A stretch of 64,000 nucleotides of DNA from an uncultured Ruminococcus sp. (GCA_902776975.1 CACYSI010000014.1:32356-96355), one strand, 5' to 3'; positions 52,986 through 63,747 are shown, numbered from the stretch's first letter. Notes: generated by a model not told the origin, from the sequence alone. A program made the numbers and translations.

Positions 52986-55900
52986 ATGCTATTAAAATCC
53001 CTTGAGTTACAAGGCTTCAAAACTTTTCCGGATAAAACTAAATTGATATTCGATCACGGCATAACCTCCGTAGTCGGACCCAACGGCAGCGGCAAGTCGA
53101 ACATCAGCGACGCTATCCGCTGGGTGCTCGGCGAGCAGAGCGCTAAGTCGCTGAGATGCTCCAAGATGGAGGATGTGGTGTTCAACGGTACCGATAAGCG
53201 TAAGCGGCAGGGCTACGCCGAGGTCACCCTGACTATCGACAACTCCGACCGCAGCCTGCCCTACGGCGGCGACGAAGTAGCGGTCACACGCCGATATTAT
53301 CGTTCGGGCGAGTCAGAGTACCTCATCAACAAGGCTGCCGTACGTCTTAAGGATATCCACGAGCTGTTCATGGACACGGGTCTCGGCAGAGACGGCTACA
53401 GCATGATCGGTCAGGGCAAGATCGACTCTATCGTCGCCTCCAAGAGCGAGGACAGACGCGAGATATTCGAAGAGGCGGCGGGCATATCCCGTTATCGCTA
53501 CCGCAAGACCGAGGCTGAGAGAAAGCTGAATCATACCGAAGAGAACCTCCTTCGTCTGCGCGATATAGTCACCGAGCTTGAGGACAGGGTAGAGCCTCTG
53601 CGTATACAGTCCGAGAAGGCTCAAAAGTTCCTCGAGTACTCGGGCGAGAAGCGCGGTCTCGAGATAGCCTTATGGCTCGATACCCTCAACAAGAGCTCAG
53701 CCGTACTGCGTGATTATGAGGACAAGATCACCGTAGCCAAGACTCAGTATGACGAGGCTGAGGCGGCGCTGCAGTCCATAGCCTCTCAGACAGAGGAGAT
53801 GTATGTCAAAAACGGCGCTATAGCCTCTCAGATAGAGCAGGAGCGCACTGCTTCATCGCTCTTTGAGGCTCAGATCGCCGAAAAGCGCGCCGAGATATCC
53901 GTAGCCGAGAACGATATCCTGCATAACAAAGAGAACATCACCCGTATCAGCGGCGAGATAGACAGGGCGCAAAGCTCGACCTTGGATATAAAAAAGACTG
54001 TCGAAGAGAAGATCGCCCGCGTAAACGAACTCAGAGAAGAAGTCTTGAAGAAGCAGTCCGACTACAACTCGGTGTCGGACGAGCTTAACAATATCAACAA
54101 CAGCGCCTCCCGCAGTAACGACGAGCTGCAAAAGCTCTCCGCTATCATCGCCTCTTTGTCTCAGAGACTCGCCGATGTACGCGTTACAGATATCACGGGA
54201 GCGTCGACTATAGAAGAGCTGCAGGCGAGAGCCGAGACCCTCACCGCGAGCGGTGAAGAGAAACGGTCGCAGCGCGACGATCTTATTTCTATCAAAGAAA
54301 AATACGAGAAGCAGATAAATGAGGCTGATAAGAAGATAGCTTCTTTCTCCAATTCTATCGAGGGTCTTGAGATTAAGCTCAGATCCAGAGCCGAAAAACG
54401 CGAAGAACTGCGAAAGACTGCCGAGACTCTCCGTCTCGACGCCGAAGAAAAGTCGCGCCGCGCAAAGCTCCTTTCCGATCTCTCAGCTAACTATGAGGGC
54501 TTTTACAACAGCGTCAAGGTGGTTATGCGCGAGGCTAAGCGCGGAGCCGTAGGCGGTATCTGCGGCCCTGTGACTACGCTCATCAGAGTGCCGTCCGAGT
54601 ACAACATCGCCATGGAGGTCGCGCTCGGCTCAAAGATGCAGAACATCGTGGTCAACACCGACTCCGACGCCAAGCGCGCTATCGAGCTGCTCAAAAAGCT
54701 CGACGGCGGACGCGCTACCTTCCTGCCCGTCAGCACTATCAAGCCCCGTAAGCTGGATGAAAAAGGGCTGGATGACTGCTACGGCTATATCGGTATAGCC
54801 TCCGAGCTGTGCTCAGCCGACTCTAAGTATTCGGGTATCCTCTCAAACCTCCTCGGACGTATAGTCATCGCCGAGGATCTGTCCGCCGCCTCGGCTATAG
54901 CCAAGAAGTACGGCTACCGTTTCCAGGTAGTCACCCTCGACGGACAGGTCATCAACGCCGGCGGTTCGTTCACGGGCGGCTCAAGAGCTAAGAACAGCGG
55001 TCTGTTGTCCCGAGAGAGCGAGATAGATAAGCTCAGAAAACAGGCGGCAGAGCTTAAAGCCAAGGCTGAGAGCGCCGCCGGACAGCTCACCGAAGCCGAG
55101 AGCCGTTACTCCGCCGTAGAGGCTGATCTCTTAGGCACGCGGGCCGATCTGACCAATACTCAGAACGATAAGGTCAGGCTCAACGCCGAGTACAACGCTT
55201 GCCTTAGCGAGCTTGCGGCTGTAGCGCGAGATATAGAGGCTATAGAGAGCGAGCTTGAGACAGGCGCCGCCAAGATAAACGAGGCTAAGGCGTCCAGAGA
55301 GCTTGCCCAGAAGGATATGATACGCTTTAACGCCGAGATCGAGTCCACCGAGCTTAAGATCAAAACCATCTCAGGCTCCCGCGACGAGATGGCTGAGAAG
55401 CGCGAGCGGCTCGCCGACAGACTCCAGCAGATACGTCTGGATATCCTCGGATGTGAGAAGGATATCGACACGCTGAACGCCGAGATAGAGAGCGCCGAAA
55501 GCTCCGGCAGCGATCAGCGTCAGCGTATACTCGAGCTTGAGAGCGAGAAGCAGACTTACGAGAATAATAATTCTGATACAGAAAATAAAATATCAACCCT
55601 CAATGCCGATATCGAGGCTTTGACCGAGAAGCAGAACAAATCGGCTGAGAACATCGAGCGGCTGAACAACGAGCGTCTCGAGCTTGAGAAAAGCTCTGTC
55701 GACCTCAGACAGACAGAGCGCGATAAGCTCGGCGAAAAGGAGCTCGCGTCCAACGAGTTCACCCGTCTTGAAGAGCGTAAGGCGAACAAGCAAAAGGAGT
55801 TTGACGATATCATCTCCAAGCTCTGGGACGAGTACGAGCTGACCCGCCGCGAGGCGGAGGAGCAGGCTGTCGAGATCGAGAACCTCACCGAGGCTCGCTC

Positions 55901-56561
55901 CAGACTCAGCACACTCAAAAACAAGATCAAGGGCTTAGGCTCAGTCAATGTCGGCGCTATCGAAGAGTATAAAGAGGTAGCCGAGAGATACGAGTTCATG
56001 AAGACTCAGGTAGACGACGTCGAGAAGTCGAAGAAGGAGATCGAGAGCCTTATCCGCGATCTTACAAAGCAGATGAAAGAGGTTTTCGTCGACTCGTTCG
56101 AGAAGATAAACAAGAACTTCACCCTCACCTTCAAGGAGCTTTTCGGCGGAGGCGAGGCGAGGCTGGAGCTTTCCGACCCCGAAGAGATACTCACCTCCGG
56201 CATAGATATCATCGTGCATCCCCCCGGCAAGATAGTGGTGCACTTGGAGGCGCTGTCGGGCGGCGAGAAGGCTCTGGTAGCCATAGCGCTGTATTTTGCT
56301 ATCATGAAGGTGCGCCCGGCTCCGTTCTGCGTCATGGACGAGATTGAGGCGGCGCTCGATGAGGTCAACGTAGACCGTTTCGCGGCGTATCTGCGCAACC
56401 TCACCGACAGTACCCAGTTCATACTTATCACACACCGCCGGGGCACTATGGAGGAGGCTGACGTCCTGTACGGCGTCACCATGCAGGACGAGGGCATATC
56501 AAAGCTGCTTGAGCTGAGAGCCTCCGAGGTAGCCGCTAAGCTCGGAATGAAAGCAAACTGA
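52986..56561 (+). CDS. smc: chromosome segregation protein SMC
   Basis: A 1191-residue condensin ATPase. Walker A GPNGSGKSNISDAIRW (about 32-47), long coiled coil, hinge (about 515-640, GPVTTLIRVPSEYNIAMEVALG), second coiled coil, signature LSGGEKALVAIAL and Walker B PFCVMDEIEAALD near the end. Full length. Sits between the radical SAM gene and ftsY as usual; scpA/scpB are not in the window. Confidence 0.97.
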   Translation: MLLKSLELQGFKTFPDKTKLIFDHGITSVVGPNGSGKSNISDAIRWVLGEQSAKSLRCSKMEDVVFNGTDKRKRQGYAEVTLTIDNSDRSLPYGGDEVAVTRRYYRSGESEYLINKAAVRLKDIHELFMDTGLGRDGYSMIGQGKIDSIVASKSEDRREIFEEAAGISRYRYRKTEAERKLNHTEENLLRLRDIVTELEDRVEPLRIQSEKAQKFLEYSGEKRGLEIALWLDTLNKSSAVLRDYEDKITVAKTQYDEAEAALQSIASQTEEMYVKNGAIASQIEQERTASSLFEAQIAEKRAEISVAENDILHNKENITRISGEIDRAQSSTLDIKKTVEEKIARVNELREEVLKKQSDYNSVSDELNNINNSASRSNDELQKLSAIIASLSQRLADVRVTDITGASTIEELQARAETLTASGEEKRSQRDDLISIKEKYEKQINEADKKIASFSNSIEGLEIKLRSRAEKREELRKTAETLRLDAEEKSRRAKLLSDLSANYEGFYNSVKVVMREAKRGAVGGICGPVTTLIRVPSEYNIAMEVALGSKMQNIVVNTDSDAKRAIELLKKLDGGRATFLPVSTIKPRKLDEKGLDDCYGYIGIASELCSADSKYSGILSNLLGRIVIAEDLSAASAIAKKYGYRFQVVTLDGQVINAGGSFTGGSRAKNSGLLSRESEIDKLRKQAAELKAKAESAAGQLTEAESRYSAVEADLLGTRADLTNTQNDKVRLNAEYNACLSELAAVARDIEAIESELETGAAKINEAKASRELAQKDMIRFNAEIESTELKIKTISGSRDEMAEKRERLADRLQQIRLDILGCEKDIDTLNAEIESAESSGSDQRQRILELESEKQTYENNNSDTENKISTLNADIEALTEKQNKSAENIERLNNERLELEKSSVDLRQTERDKLGEKELASNEFTRLEERKANKQKEFDDIISKLWDEYELTRREAEEQAVEIENLTEARSRLSTLKNKIKGLGSVNVGAIEEYKEVAERYEFMKTQVDDVEKSKKEIESLIRDLTKQMKEVFVDSFEKINKNFTLTFKELFGGGEARLELSDPEEILTSGIDIIVHPPGKIVVHLEALSGGEKALVAIALYFAIMKVRPAPFCVMDEIEAALDEVNVDRFAAYLRNLTDSTQFILITHRRGTMEEADVLYGVTMQDEGISKLLELRASEVAAKLGMKAN

Positions 56562-56636
56562 GTTTTGAAGAATGGTTAAAGAAAACGCTGACGCGTTTTG
56601 ATCGTTTTTATAGATCGGGCGCGGGAGTCCCGCCCG

Positions 56637-56674
56637 CCACCATTCACCATTAACCGTTCACCATTAACCGTTAA
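56637..56674. repeat. CACCATTAACCGTT repeat before ftsY
   Basis: Tandem CATTCACCATTAACCGTTCA-type units, relatives of the GTTAAC clusters near 3.9 and 4.35 kb, ending at the AAGGAG of ftsY. Confidence 0.5.
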
Positions 56675-56684
56675 GGAGATTAAT

Positions 56685-57599
56685 ATGGGATTTTTCAGTA
56701 AATTAAAAGAAGGCTTAAAAAAGACCCGTGAGAGCGTAGTAGGTCAGATCAACACAATGCTCAGCACCTACACCACTGTCGATGAAGAGCTGTTTGAAGA
56801 CCTCGAAGAGCTGCTCGTTATGGGCGACGTTGGCATGGATACGGCTAACCTCATCTGCGGAAAGCTGCGTGTCAGAGTCAAAGAGAAGCGTATCACCGAT
56901 CCTCAGAAGATCACGGATGAGATAGCCGAGATATCGGCTGAGATACTGTCGGAGAACAACGAGATGGTGCTGGGTACCAAGCCCTCGGTCATCCTTGTCA
57001 TAGGCGTCAACGGCGTGGGCAAGACCACATCAATAGGCAAGATCGCCAACTACTATGTACAGCAGGGCAAGAAGGTCACCTTAGCCGCCGCCGATACCTT
57101 CAGAGCGGCAGCCATAGATCAGCTCAGGATATGGGCTGAGCGCAGCGGCGCCGATATAGTCGCTCAGGGCGAGGGCTCCGACCCCGCCGCCGTGGTATTT
57201 GACGCTATCGCTTCAGCTAAGGCTAAAGGCTCGGATATCGTCATCGTAGATACCGCGGGCAGACTGCATAACAAGAAGCATCTGATGGATGAGCTTGCTA
57301 AGATCCGCCGCGTCATCGACCGTGAGCTGCCCGACGCGGATAAGGAGAGCCTGCTCGTGCTCGACGCGACAACAGGTCAGAACGCCGTCAATCAGGCGTC
57401 CGAGTTCGCCAAGGCTACGGGCATCACCGGTATAGTGCTCACTAAGCTCGACGGCACCGCTAAGGGCGGCGTGGTGCTGGCTATCAAACAGACTCTCGGC
57501 ATCTCCGTCAAGTTCATCGGAGTAGGCGAGAAGGTAGACGATCTCCAGCCCTTCGATCCGCTTGAGTTCTCGAAGGCGCTGTTTGCAAAGGACGAATGA
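56685..57599 (+). CDS. ftsY: signal recognition particle receptor FtsY
   Basis: A 304-residue SRP GTPase without the long acidic A domain. NG domain: N helices (about 1-90), G1 VNGVGKTTSIGK (about 111-122), DTFRAAAIDQLR, G3 DTAGRLHNK, G4 TKLDGTAKGG. AAGGAG before ATG 56685. Its stop overlaps the next gene. Confidence 0.96.
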   Translation: MGFFSKLKEGLKKTRESVVGQINTMLSTYTTVDEELFEDLEELLVMGDVGMDTANLICGKLRVRVKEKRITDPQKITDEIAEISAEILSENNEMVLGTKPSVILVIGVNGVGKTTSIGKIANYYVQQGKKVTLAAADTFRAAAIDQLRIWAERSGADIVAQGEGSDPAAVVFDAIASAKAKGSDIVIVDTAGRLHNKKHLMDELAKIRRVIDRELPDADKESLLVLDATTGQNAVNQASEFAKATGITGIVLTKLDGTAKGGVVLAIKQTLGISVKFIGVGEKVDDLQPFDPLEFSKALFAKDE

Positions 57600-58216
57600 T
57601 GACTGAATTTATTATAGCTACAAACAACCGCCATAAGGTTGTAGAGATAGAACGTATCCTCACGCCTCTCGGTATCACCGCTGTTACCGCGGGTGAGAGA
57701 GGTATAGACTTAGGCGATGTTGTTGAGGACGGCGAGACCTTCGCCGCTAACGCCTATATCAAGGCTAAGCACGCATACGACCTGTGTCACAGTCCCGTTA
57801 TCGCCGATGACTCGGGTCTGTGCATAGACGCTCTCGACGGAAGACCAGGCATTTACTCTGCCCGTTACGGCGGCGAGAACTCGGACTACGCTGAGAAGAT
57901 CGGACTGCTGTTATCGGAGCTTGACGGAGTGCCCGAGAGCGAGCGCGGCGCTCATTATGCCTGCGCTGTGTGCTGTATCTTAGATGATGATACGGTCATA
58001 GCGGTAGAGGGACGCTGCGAGGGCAGTATAGCCTTTGCTCCTTCCGGTAACGGCGGCTTCGGCTATGACCCCGTGTTTCTCAAGGACGGGGTGAGCTTCG
58101 GCGAGCTGTCAGGAGAGCAGAAGGACAGCCTCAGTCACCGCGGCAACGCTCTGCGTATGCTGCGCGACGAGCTGTATCAACATATGTTTGGAGGTCGTAC
58201 CGATGCTGACAAGTAA
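57599..58216 (+). CDS. rdgB: XTP/dITP diphosphatase
   Basis: About 205 residues (ATGATG at 57596-57601; either Met is possible), overlapping the ftsY stop. Ham1/RdgB motifs IIATNNRHKVVEIERIL, DDSGLCIDALDGRPGIYSARY and FGYDPVF, and SHRGNAL. Removes non-canonical purine nucleotides. Confidence 0.93.
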   Translation: MTEFIIATNNRHKVVEIERILTPLGITAVTAGERGIDLGDVVEDGETFAANAYIKAKHAYDLCHSPVIADDSGLCIDALDGRPGIYSARYGGENSDYAEKIGLLLSELDGVPESERGAHYACAVCCILDDDTVIAVEGRCEGSIAFAPSGNGGFGYDPVFLKDGVSFGELSGEQKDSLSHRGNALRMLRDELYQHMFGGRTDADK

Positions 58217-58496
58217 ACAGCGCGCTCAGCTCAGAGCGCTTGCCAATCCTATAGATACCGTGCTCATGGTAGGCAAGGGCGGCTTTTCGGAGCAGCTCTA
58301 TAAGACTGCCGATGAGGTCATCACCGCGCGCGAGCTTATCAAGGGCAAGGTGCTCGAGAACTGCGAGTATTCTTCACGCGAGGCGGCTGATAACATAGCC
58401 GAGCATATAGGCGCGGACGTAGTACAGGTCATAGGCTCCAAGTTCATCCTGTACCGCAAAAACATAAAAGAACCCAAGATCAAGCTCGTCAAATGA
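58203..58496 (+). CDS. yhbY: YhbY-type CRM-domain RNA-binding protein
   Basis: A 97-residue CRM-domain protein from ATG 58203 (GGAGG upstream), overlapping the rdgB end. LTSKQRAQLRALANPI, GKGGFSEQ and GSKFILYRKN. Associated with 50S assembly. Its stop overlaps nadD by four bases. Confidence 0.93.
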   Translation: MLTSKQRAQLRALANPIDTVLMVGKGGFSEQLYKTADEVITARELIKGKVLENCEYSSREAADNIAEHIGADVVQVIGSKFILYRKNIKEPKIKLVK

Positions 58497-59086
58497 GGCG
58501 CGCGATATACGGCGGTTCGTTCAATCCCGTCCACAACGATCATATCAGATTGGCGCTGAGATTCGCCGAACAGTTCGAGCTTGACAGGGTCACTCTGATA
58601 CCTACCTATATCACGCCGCTTAAGAACAACACGAAGATCGTTGACGGTATCCACAGATATAATATGTGTGTGCTCGCCGCTGAGGATCACCCCACGCTCG
58701 AGGTCAGCGATATCGAGCTCAGACGCAAGGGCGAGAGCTATACCTCAGATACTATAGCTCAGTTCAAAAACGACGAGGATACGCTCTTTTTGATAGTCGG
58801 CGCGGATATGTACATGACGCTTGACAAGTGGCATGATTTTCGTTATATTTTCGACAACGTGACCATCCTTGCCGCGCCTCGGGATGAGCTTGATTATATT
58901 TCTCTTGAAGAAAAATACGATGAGTATAAAGCAAAGTACGGCTGCCGTACGATCATCGCGAGCCACGGTATTGGCGCGCTGTCATCGACCATAGTGCGCG
59001 AGGGCATAGCCGCCGGAGCCGACGTAAGCTCCATGATAGACAGCCGCGTGCTTGAGTATATCAAAGAGCACGATCTGTACAGATAG
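58493..59086 (+). CDS. nadD: nicotinate-nucleotide adenylyltransferase
   Basis: A 197-residue NAD synthesis enzyme. GGSFNPVHNDHIRLA (about 7-21) is the HxGH-like nucleotidyltransferase motif (here HNDH), and SSTIVREGIAAG the C-terminal ISSTxxR-like motif. ATGA-coupled to yhbY. Confidence 0.94.
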   Translation: MRRAIYGGSFNPVHNDHIRLALRFAEQFELDRVTLIPTYITPLKNNTKIVDGIHRYNMCVLAAEDHPTLEVSDIELRRKGESYTSDTIAQFKNDEDTLFLIVGADMYMTLDKWHDFRYIFDNVTILAAPRDELDYISLEEKYDEYKAKYGCRTIIASHGIGALSSTIVREGIAAGADVSSMIDSRVLEYIKEHDLYR

Positions 59087-59158
59087 AATGTCGCAGTATA
59101 CATTCGCTTCTCAGGTTAATATACAGAACAAATAACATATACGAAAGTGAGGCAGGAT

Positions 59159-59719
59159 ATGAACGCTGATAAGTACATCCGTGAGTTGGATTCACTCTCA
59201 GAGCGTCGCCGCGTACATTCGCTCAATGTATCTGCTGAGGCGGTACGCTTAGCCGAAAAGTACGGAGCGGACGTTGAAAAGGCGCGCTTAGCGGGTCTCT
59301 TGCATGACGTTACCAAAGAGACCGACCATGATTTGCAGTTGCAAATCATCGAGAACGGTGGTATAATTCTATCCGAGCTTGAGCGCCGTTCGCCTAAGCT
59401 CTGGCACGCGATATCCGGCGCCGTATATGTCAGAGATAAGCTCGGTATACAGGATGAGGATATCTTCAACGCTATCCGTTATCATACTACGGGCAGAGCC
59501 GGCATGAGCCTGCTCGAGAAGGTGATCTTCATCGCGGATTTCACCTCAGCCGAGCGCGACTACCCCGATGTAGACGTTATCCGCGAGCACGCCGAGAACT
59601 CTCTTGAAGAAGGCATGCTCTACGGCATCGGGTTCACCGTATCGAGACTCGTCGGCAGGCGGGACCTTGTCAGTCCCGACGCTCTGTCGGCGTATAACGA
59701 TATTTTACTGAGCAAATAA
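59159..59719 (+). CDS. yqeK: YqeK-type HD-domain hydrolase
   Basis: About 186 residues from ATG 59159 (GTG 59147 is the upstream alternative). HD motifs RRVHSLNVSAEA, AGLLHDVTKE and HTTGRAGMS identify YqeK, a dinucleoside tetraphosphate (Ap4A) hydrolase family usually encoded between nadD and rsfS, as here. Confidence 0.9.
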   Translation: MNADKYIRELDSLSERRRVHSLNVSAEAVRLAEKYGADVEKARLAGLLHDVTKETDHDLQLQIIENGGIILSELERRSPKLWHAISGAVYVRDKLGIQDEDIFNAIRYHTTGRAGMSLLEKVIFIADFTSAERDYPDVDVIREHAENSLEEGMLYGIGFTVSRLVGRRDLVSPDALSAYNDILLSK

Positions 59720-59808
59720 TATGTCATTGTGAGCGCTTGATACGGACTCACGCAAAGAGGAGCAACGCTTTTCTTTTCAAAATGACAACAGTGATAAAAG
59801 AGGTAATT

Positions 59809-60165
59809 ATGGATTCTTTACAGGAAGCTAAAGCTATAGCCAAGATATTGGATAACCGCAAGGCTCTTGACGTACGCGTCATCAAGATAGCCGATATATC
59901 GTCGCTCGCCGACTATATGGTCATCGCGACCGGTAACTCATCCACCCATGTTAAGTCGCTCGCCGACTATGTAGAGTACGAGATGGACGAGCAGGGCGTA
60001 TCGGTAAGTCACGTTGAAGGTCACCGCTCCGATACATGGATTCTTCTCGACTATGTCGACGTCATCGTTCATGTCTTCAACGAGGAGAGCCGTCAGTACT
60101 ACGATCTCGACCGCCTTTGGGAGGACGGCGAGACAGTGGACATCTCCGATGTTATTACAGATTAA
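59809..60165 (+). CDS. rsfS: ribosome silencing factor RsfS
   Basis: A 118-residue protein from ATG 59809 (GAGGT upstream). YMVIATGNSSTHVKSLAD, EGHRSDTWILLDY and VHVFNEESRQYYDLDRLW are diagnostic. Binds L14 and blocks subunit joining in slow growth. The GTCATTGTGAG repeat fragment lies between it and yqeK. Confidence 0.95.
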   Translation: MDSLQEAKAIAKILDNRKALDVRVIKIADISSLADYMVIATGNSSTHVKSLADYVEYEMDEQGVSVSHVEGHRSDTWILLDYVDVIVHVFNEESRQYYDLDRLWEDGETVDISDVITD

Positions 60166-60201
60166 AACAATCCGCGCCGCGCGCTGTTTGGAGGTATATT
60201 T

Positions 60202-62613
60202 ATGATGAAGTATAATCACAAGGCAGTTGAGCCTAAATGGCAAAAGATCTGGGAGGACAAGGGCGTTTTTCATGCCGAGACCGACTCGGATAAGCCTAAG
60301 TTCTTTTCGCTGATCGAGTTCCCTTATCCTTCGGGTCAGGGTCTGCATGTAGGACACCCCCGTCCTTACACCGCTCTCGATACGGTTTCGCGAAAGCGCC
60401 GCCTGCAGGGCTACAACGTTCTGTATCCTATCGGCTGGGACGCTTTCGGTCTGCCCACCGAGAACTACGCTATCAAAAACCATATCCATCCCGAGATAGT
60501 CACAAAGAATAATATCGCGCGCTTCAAGCAGCAGATACAGTCCTTAGGCATCTCCTTTGACTGGAGCCGTGAGGTCAATACTACCGACCCCGACTACTAC
60601 AAGTGGACCCAGTGGATATTCTTACAGCTGTTCAAGCATGATCTGGCATACAAAAAAGAGATGGCTGTCAACTGGTGCACATCCTGCAAGTGCGTGCTCG
60701 CTAACGAAGAGGTAGTAAACGGCGTGTGTGAGCGCTGCGGCAGCGAGGTAGTACGCAGGGTCAAGAGCCAGTGGATGCTCAGGATCACCAAGTACGCAGA
60801 CAGACTCATCGACGACCTCGAGCTGGTGGATTATCCCGAGCGCGTCAAGCTCCAGCAGAAGAACTGGATCGGACGCAGCTACGGCGCCGAGGTAGAGTTC
60901 GATACCACGGCGGGCGATAAGCTCACCGTATACACGACACGCCCCGATACGCTCTACGGCGCTACATATATGGTAGTATCCCCCGAGCACCCCTATATCG
61001 AGAAGTGGGCTGATAAGCTGACTAACCTCGACGCTATCAAGGCGTATCAGCGCGAGAGCGCCAAGAAGAGCGACTTTGAGCGCACCGAGATGAACAAGGA
61101 CAAGACAGGCGTACGCCTCGAGGGCGTCACCGCGATCAATCCCGTCAACGGCAGAGAGATCCCGATCTTCATCTCAGACTATGTACTGATCTCATACGGC
61201 ACGGGCGCCATCATGGCTGTACCCGCTCACGATACCCGAGACTGGGAGTTCGCCAAGAAGTTCGATCTGCCCATCATCGAGGTGGTCAAGGGCGGCGACG
61301 TTGAGAAAGAGGCGTTCACCGACTGCGCTACGGGCGTCATGGTCAACTCGGGCATCCTCGACGGACTCACCGTTGATGAGGCTAAGGTCAAGATCACCGA
61401 GTTCCTCACCGAGAAGGGCATCGGTCATAAAAAGGTCAACTTCAAGCTGCGCGACTGGGTATTCTCCCGTCAGCGCTACTGGGGCGAGCCTATCCCGATA
61501 GTAAAGTGCGACGACTGCGGATATGTCCCGATCCCCGAGAGCGAGCTTCCGCTGCGTCTGCCTATGGTAGAGAGCTACGAGCCCACCGATACGGGCGAGT
61601 CGCCTCTCGCTAACATGACAGAGTGGGTAGAGACCGCCTGTCCCTGCTGCGGCAAAAAGGCGTATCGCGAGACAGATACCATGCCTCAGTGGGCAGGCTC
61701 ATCGTGGTACTACCTCAGATATATGGATCCTCACAACAGCGAGGCTCTCGCTTCAAAAGAGGCTCTCGACTATTGGCATCAGGTAGACTGGTACAACGGC
61801 GGTATGGAGCATACCACCCTGCATCTGCTCTACTCGCGCTTCTGGCATAAGTTCCTGTACGATATCGGCGTGGTGCCCACCAAGGAGCCTTACGCCAAGC
61901 GTACATCCCACGGCATGATCCTCGGCGCAAACGGCGAGAAGATGTCTAAGTCCCGCGGAAACGTAGTCAACCCCGACGATATCGTCAACGAGTACGGCGC
62001 CGATACTCTGCGTATGTACGAGATGTTCATCGGCGACTTTGAGAAGGCGGCTCCATGGAGCACCAACTCCGTCCGCGGCTGCCGTAAGTTCATCGAGCGC
62101 TTCTGGAATCTTCAGGAGATGGTCACGGGCGAGGACTTCATCCGTCCCGAGCTCGAAAAAGAGTTCCACAAGACCATCAAGAAGGTCGGCAACGATATCG
62201 AGAACATCAAGTTCAATACCGCTATAGCCGCTCTGATGGCTTTGATCAACTCCATCTATGCCACCGGCAAGGTGACCAAAAAGGAGCTTGCGGTCTTTGC
62301 CGTACTGCTCAATCCGTTCGCTCCCCATGTTACCGAGGAGGTCTGGGAGGCTTGCGCTCTCGGAAAGGGTATCATCGCCGAGGCGAGCTGGCCCGAGTAT
62401 GACGAGGCTAAGTGCGTAGACGATACTATCGAGATCGTAGCTCAGGTCAACGGCAAGATAAAGGCTAAGCTGACTATCACCGCCGACGCCGCTCAGGACG
62501 AGGTGCTCGCTATGGCTAAGTCAGAGCCTAAGGTAGCCGAGGCTGTAGAAGGCAAGAATATAGTCAAAGAAATATACATCAAGGGTCGCCTTGTTAATAT
62601 TGTAGTAAAGTAG
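60202..62613 (+). CDS. leuS: leucyl-tRNA synthetase
   Basis: An 803-residue class I synthetase. HIGH-type motif HVGHPRPYT (about 50-58), zinc-binding cysteines ([21 protein letters not shown]), editing domain (about 220-400, [13 protein letters not shown]), the [12 protein letters not shown] insert, KMSKSRGN (KMSKS, about 579-583) and a C-terminal anticodon-binding part. GGAGG precedes ATGATG. Confidence 0.97.
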   Translation: MMKYNHKAVEPKWQKIWEDKGVFHAETDSDKPKFFSLIEFPYPSGQGLHVGHPRPYTALDTVSRKRRLQGYNVLYPIGWDAFGLPTENYAIKNHIHPEIVTKNNIARFKQQIQSLGISFDWSREVNTTDPDYYKWTQWIFLQLFKHDLAYKKEMAVNWCTSCKCVLANEEVVNGVCERCGSEVVRRVKSQWMLRITKYADRLIDDLELVDYPERVKLQQKNWIGRSYGAEVEFDTTAGDKLTVYTTRPDTLYGATYMVVSPEHPYIEKWADKLTNLDAIKAYQRESAKKSDFERTEMNKDKTGVRLEGVTAINPVNGREIPIFISDYVLISYGTGAIMAVPAHDTRDWEFAKKFDLPIIEVVKGGDVEKEAFTDCATGVMVNSGILDGLTVDEAKVKITEFLTEKGIGHKKVNFKLRDWVFSRQRYWGEPIPIVKCDDCGYVPIPESELPLRLPMVESYEPTDTGESPLANMTEWVETACPCCGKKAYRETDTMPQWAGSSWYYLRYMDPHNSEALASKEALDYWHQVDWYNGGMEHTTLHLLYSRFWHKFLYDIGVVPTKEPYAKRTSHGMILGANGEKMSKSRGNVVNPDDIVNEYGADTLRMYEMFIGDFEKAAPWSTNSVRGCRKFIERFWNLQEMVTGEDFIRPELEKEFHKTIKKVGNDIENIKFNTAIAALMALINSIYATGKVTKKELAVFAVLLNPFAPHVTEEVWEACALGKGIIAEASWPEYDEAKCVDDTIEIVAQVNGKIKAKLTITADAAQDEVLAMAKSEPKVAEAVEGKNIVKEIYIKGRLVNIVVK

Positions 62614-62675
62614 TCGATGACCGATTCACGCAACCGAATTGATCATAGTCTGCTTAAGTAAAACAGCAATGATTC

Positions 62676-62703
62676 GGGCGGTGTTCATTCACCGCCCGCT
62701 TTA
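62676..62703 (+). terminator. terminator of leuS
   Basis: Stem GGGCGGTG / CACCGCCC with TTCATT loop, then GCTTTAT. Confidence 0.75.
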
Positions 62704-62739
62704 TGCTGTTTGCAGAGTTATAGGGAGTGAGTTTTCATC

Positions 62740-63537
62740 ATGGATATCGGTTATATATACAACAGAACGATGCATCGCGTGTGTCGGATGGTGTTTCGTA
62801 AGGCAGAGACAGTCTGCGAAGAGCCTTTGAGCGCCGAGCCGGCTGTCTTTGTATGCAATCACGCTAATATAATCGGTCCGGTCATGATGACTCTTCACTT
62901 CAAGCGCAAACACAAGTCATGGATCGTGCACTGCGCCCTTGATAAGTCAAAGACCGCTAACTTTGCCTATCACGATATACTGTTCGGTGACAGCCGTCGC
63001 TTCAAGCGACTTAACAGAGCTTTATCTAAGGTGATCAAGCAGCTCCTGCCGACTCTTCTCAAATATGAAGACTCGATACCCGTGTATCACGACAACAAGA
63101 TAGCCACGACCTTCAAGCAGAGCGTCAAGGCTCTGAACGACGGCGAGGATCTGGTCATCTTTGCCGAGTCGACCGAGAGATATACCGAGTATATCAACCG
63201 TCTGCAGCCGGGGTTTGTCGATGTAGCGCGCCTGTATCATCGCAGATCGGGCAAGCGGCTGAGCTTTTATCCCGTCTATATCGAAAAGAAGAACGCCGTC
63301 ATATCCATAGGTAAGCCCATAGTCTATGATCCCGAAATCCCTATGGACGATCAGCGTGAGATCATAACCGACTATCTCGCCGACAATATCGACCGTCTGG
63401 CGCGCAAGCTCCCCGAGCATAAGCCCGCGCCGTTTCTGCCTCAGCGCTGGTACGACGCCTACGGCGAGAGGTTCGAGCACGATGTCATGGGCTACTGGAA
63501 GATGATTGAAGAGGAAGCGCCCGCCGGTAAGCATTAA
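62740..63537 (+). CDS. PlsC-like lysophospholipid acyltransferase family protein
   Basis: A 265-residue protein. The acyltransferase motif I region reads FVCNHANIIGP: the His is kept but the Asp of the usual HX4D is a Gly. Motif III reads VIFAESTERYTEY with the Glu kept. A GKPIVYDP strand fits the family. Probably acylates lysophosphatidate or a related lipid; the altered motif leaves activity uncertain. Confidence 0.75.
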   Translation: MDIGYIYNRTMHRVCRMVFRKAETVCEEPLSAEPAVFVCNHANIIGPVMMTLHFKRKHKSWIVHCALDKSKTANFAYHDILFGDSRRFKRLNRALSKVIKQLLPTLLKYEDSIPVYHDNKIATTFKQSVKALNDGEDLVIFAESTERYTEYINRLQPGFVDVARLYHRRSGKRLSFYPVYIEKKNAVISIGKPIVYDPEIPMDDQREIITDYLADNIDRLARKLPEHKPAPFLPQRWYDAYGERFEHDVMGYWKMIEEEAPAGKH

Positions 63538-63559
63538 TATAAAAACTATAAGTATAGCA

Positions 63560-63600
63560 AACAGCTGCCCTCCAAATAAGCGGAGGACAGCTGTTTTATT
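63560..63600 (+). terminator. terminator after the acyltransferase gene
   Basis: Stem AACAGCTG-C-CCTCC / GGAGG-A-CAGCTGTT with TTTATTTAAA tail. Confidence 0.8.
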
Positions 63601-63747
63601 TAAAATGCGCCCCGTGGCAATCTCAACCGATTAAAAGGGTCAAATACCCCGCTGCTTGCAGCGCAAGAGCCCGTAGGGAAGGATTTATCCTTTTAGGCTA
63701 ATTTCAGAGTGAATATTAGCAAATTTCTACAAATTGGGCGTTTACAC

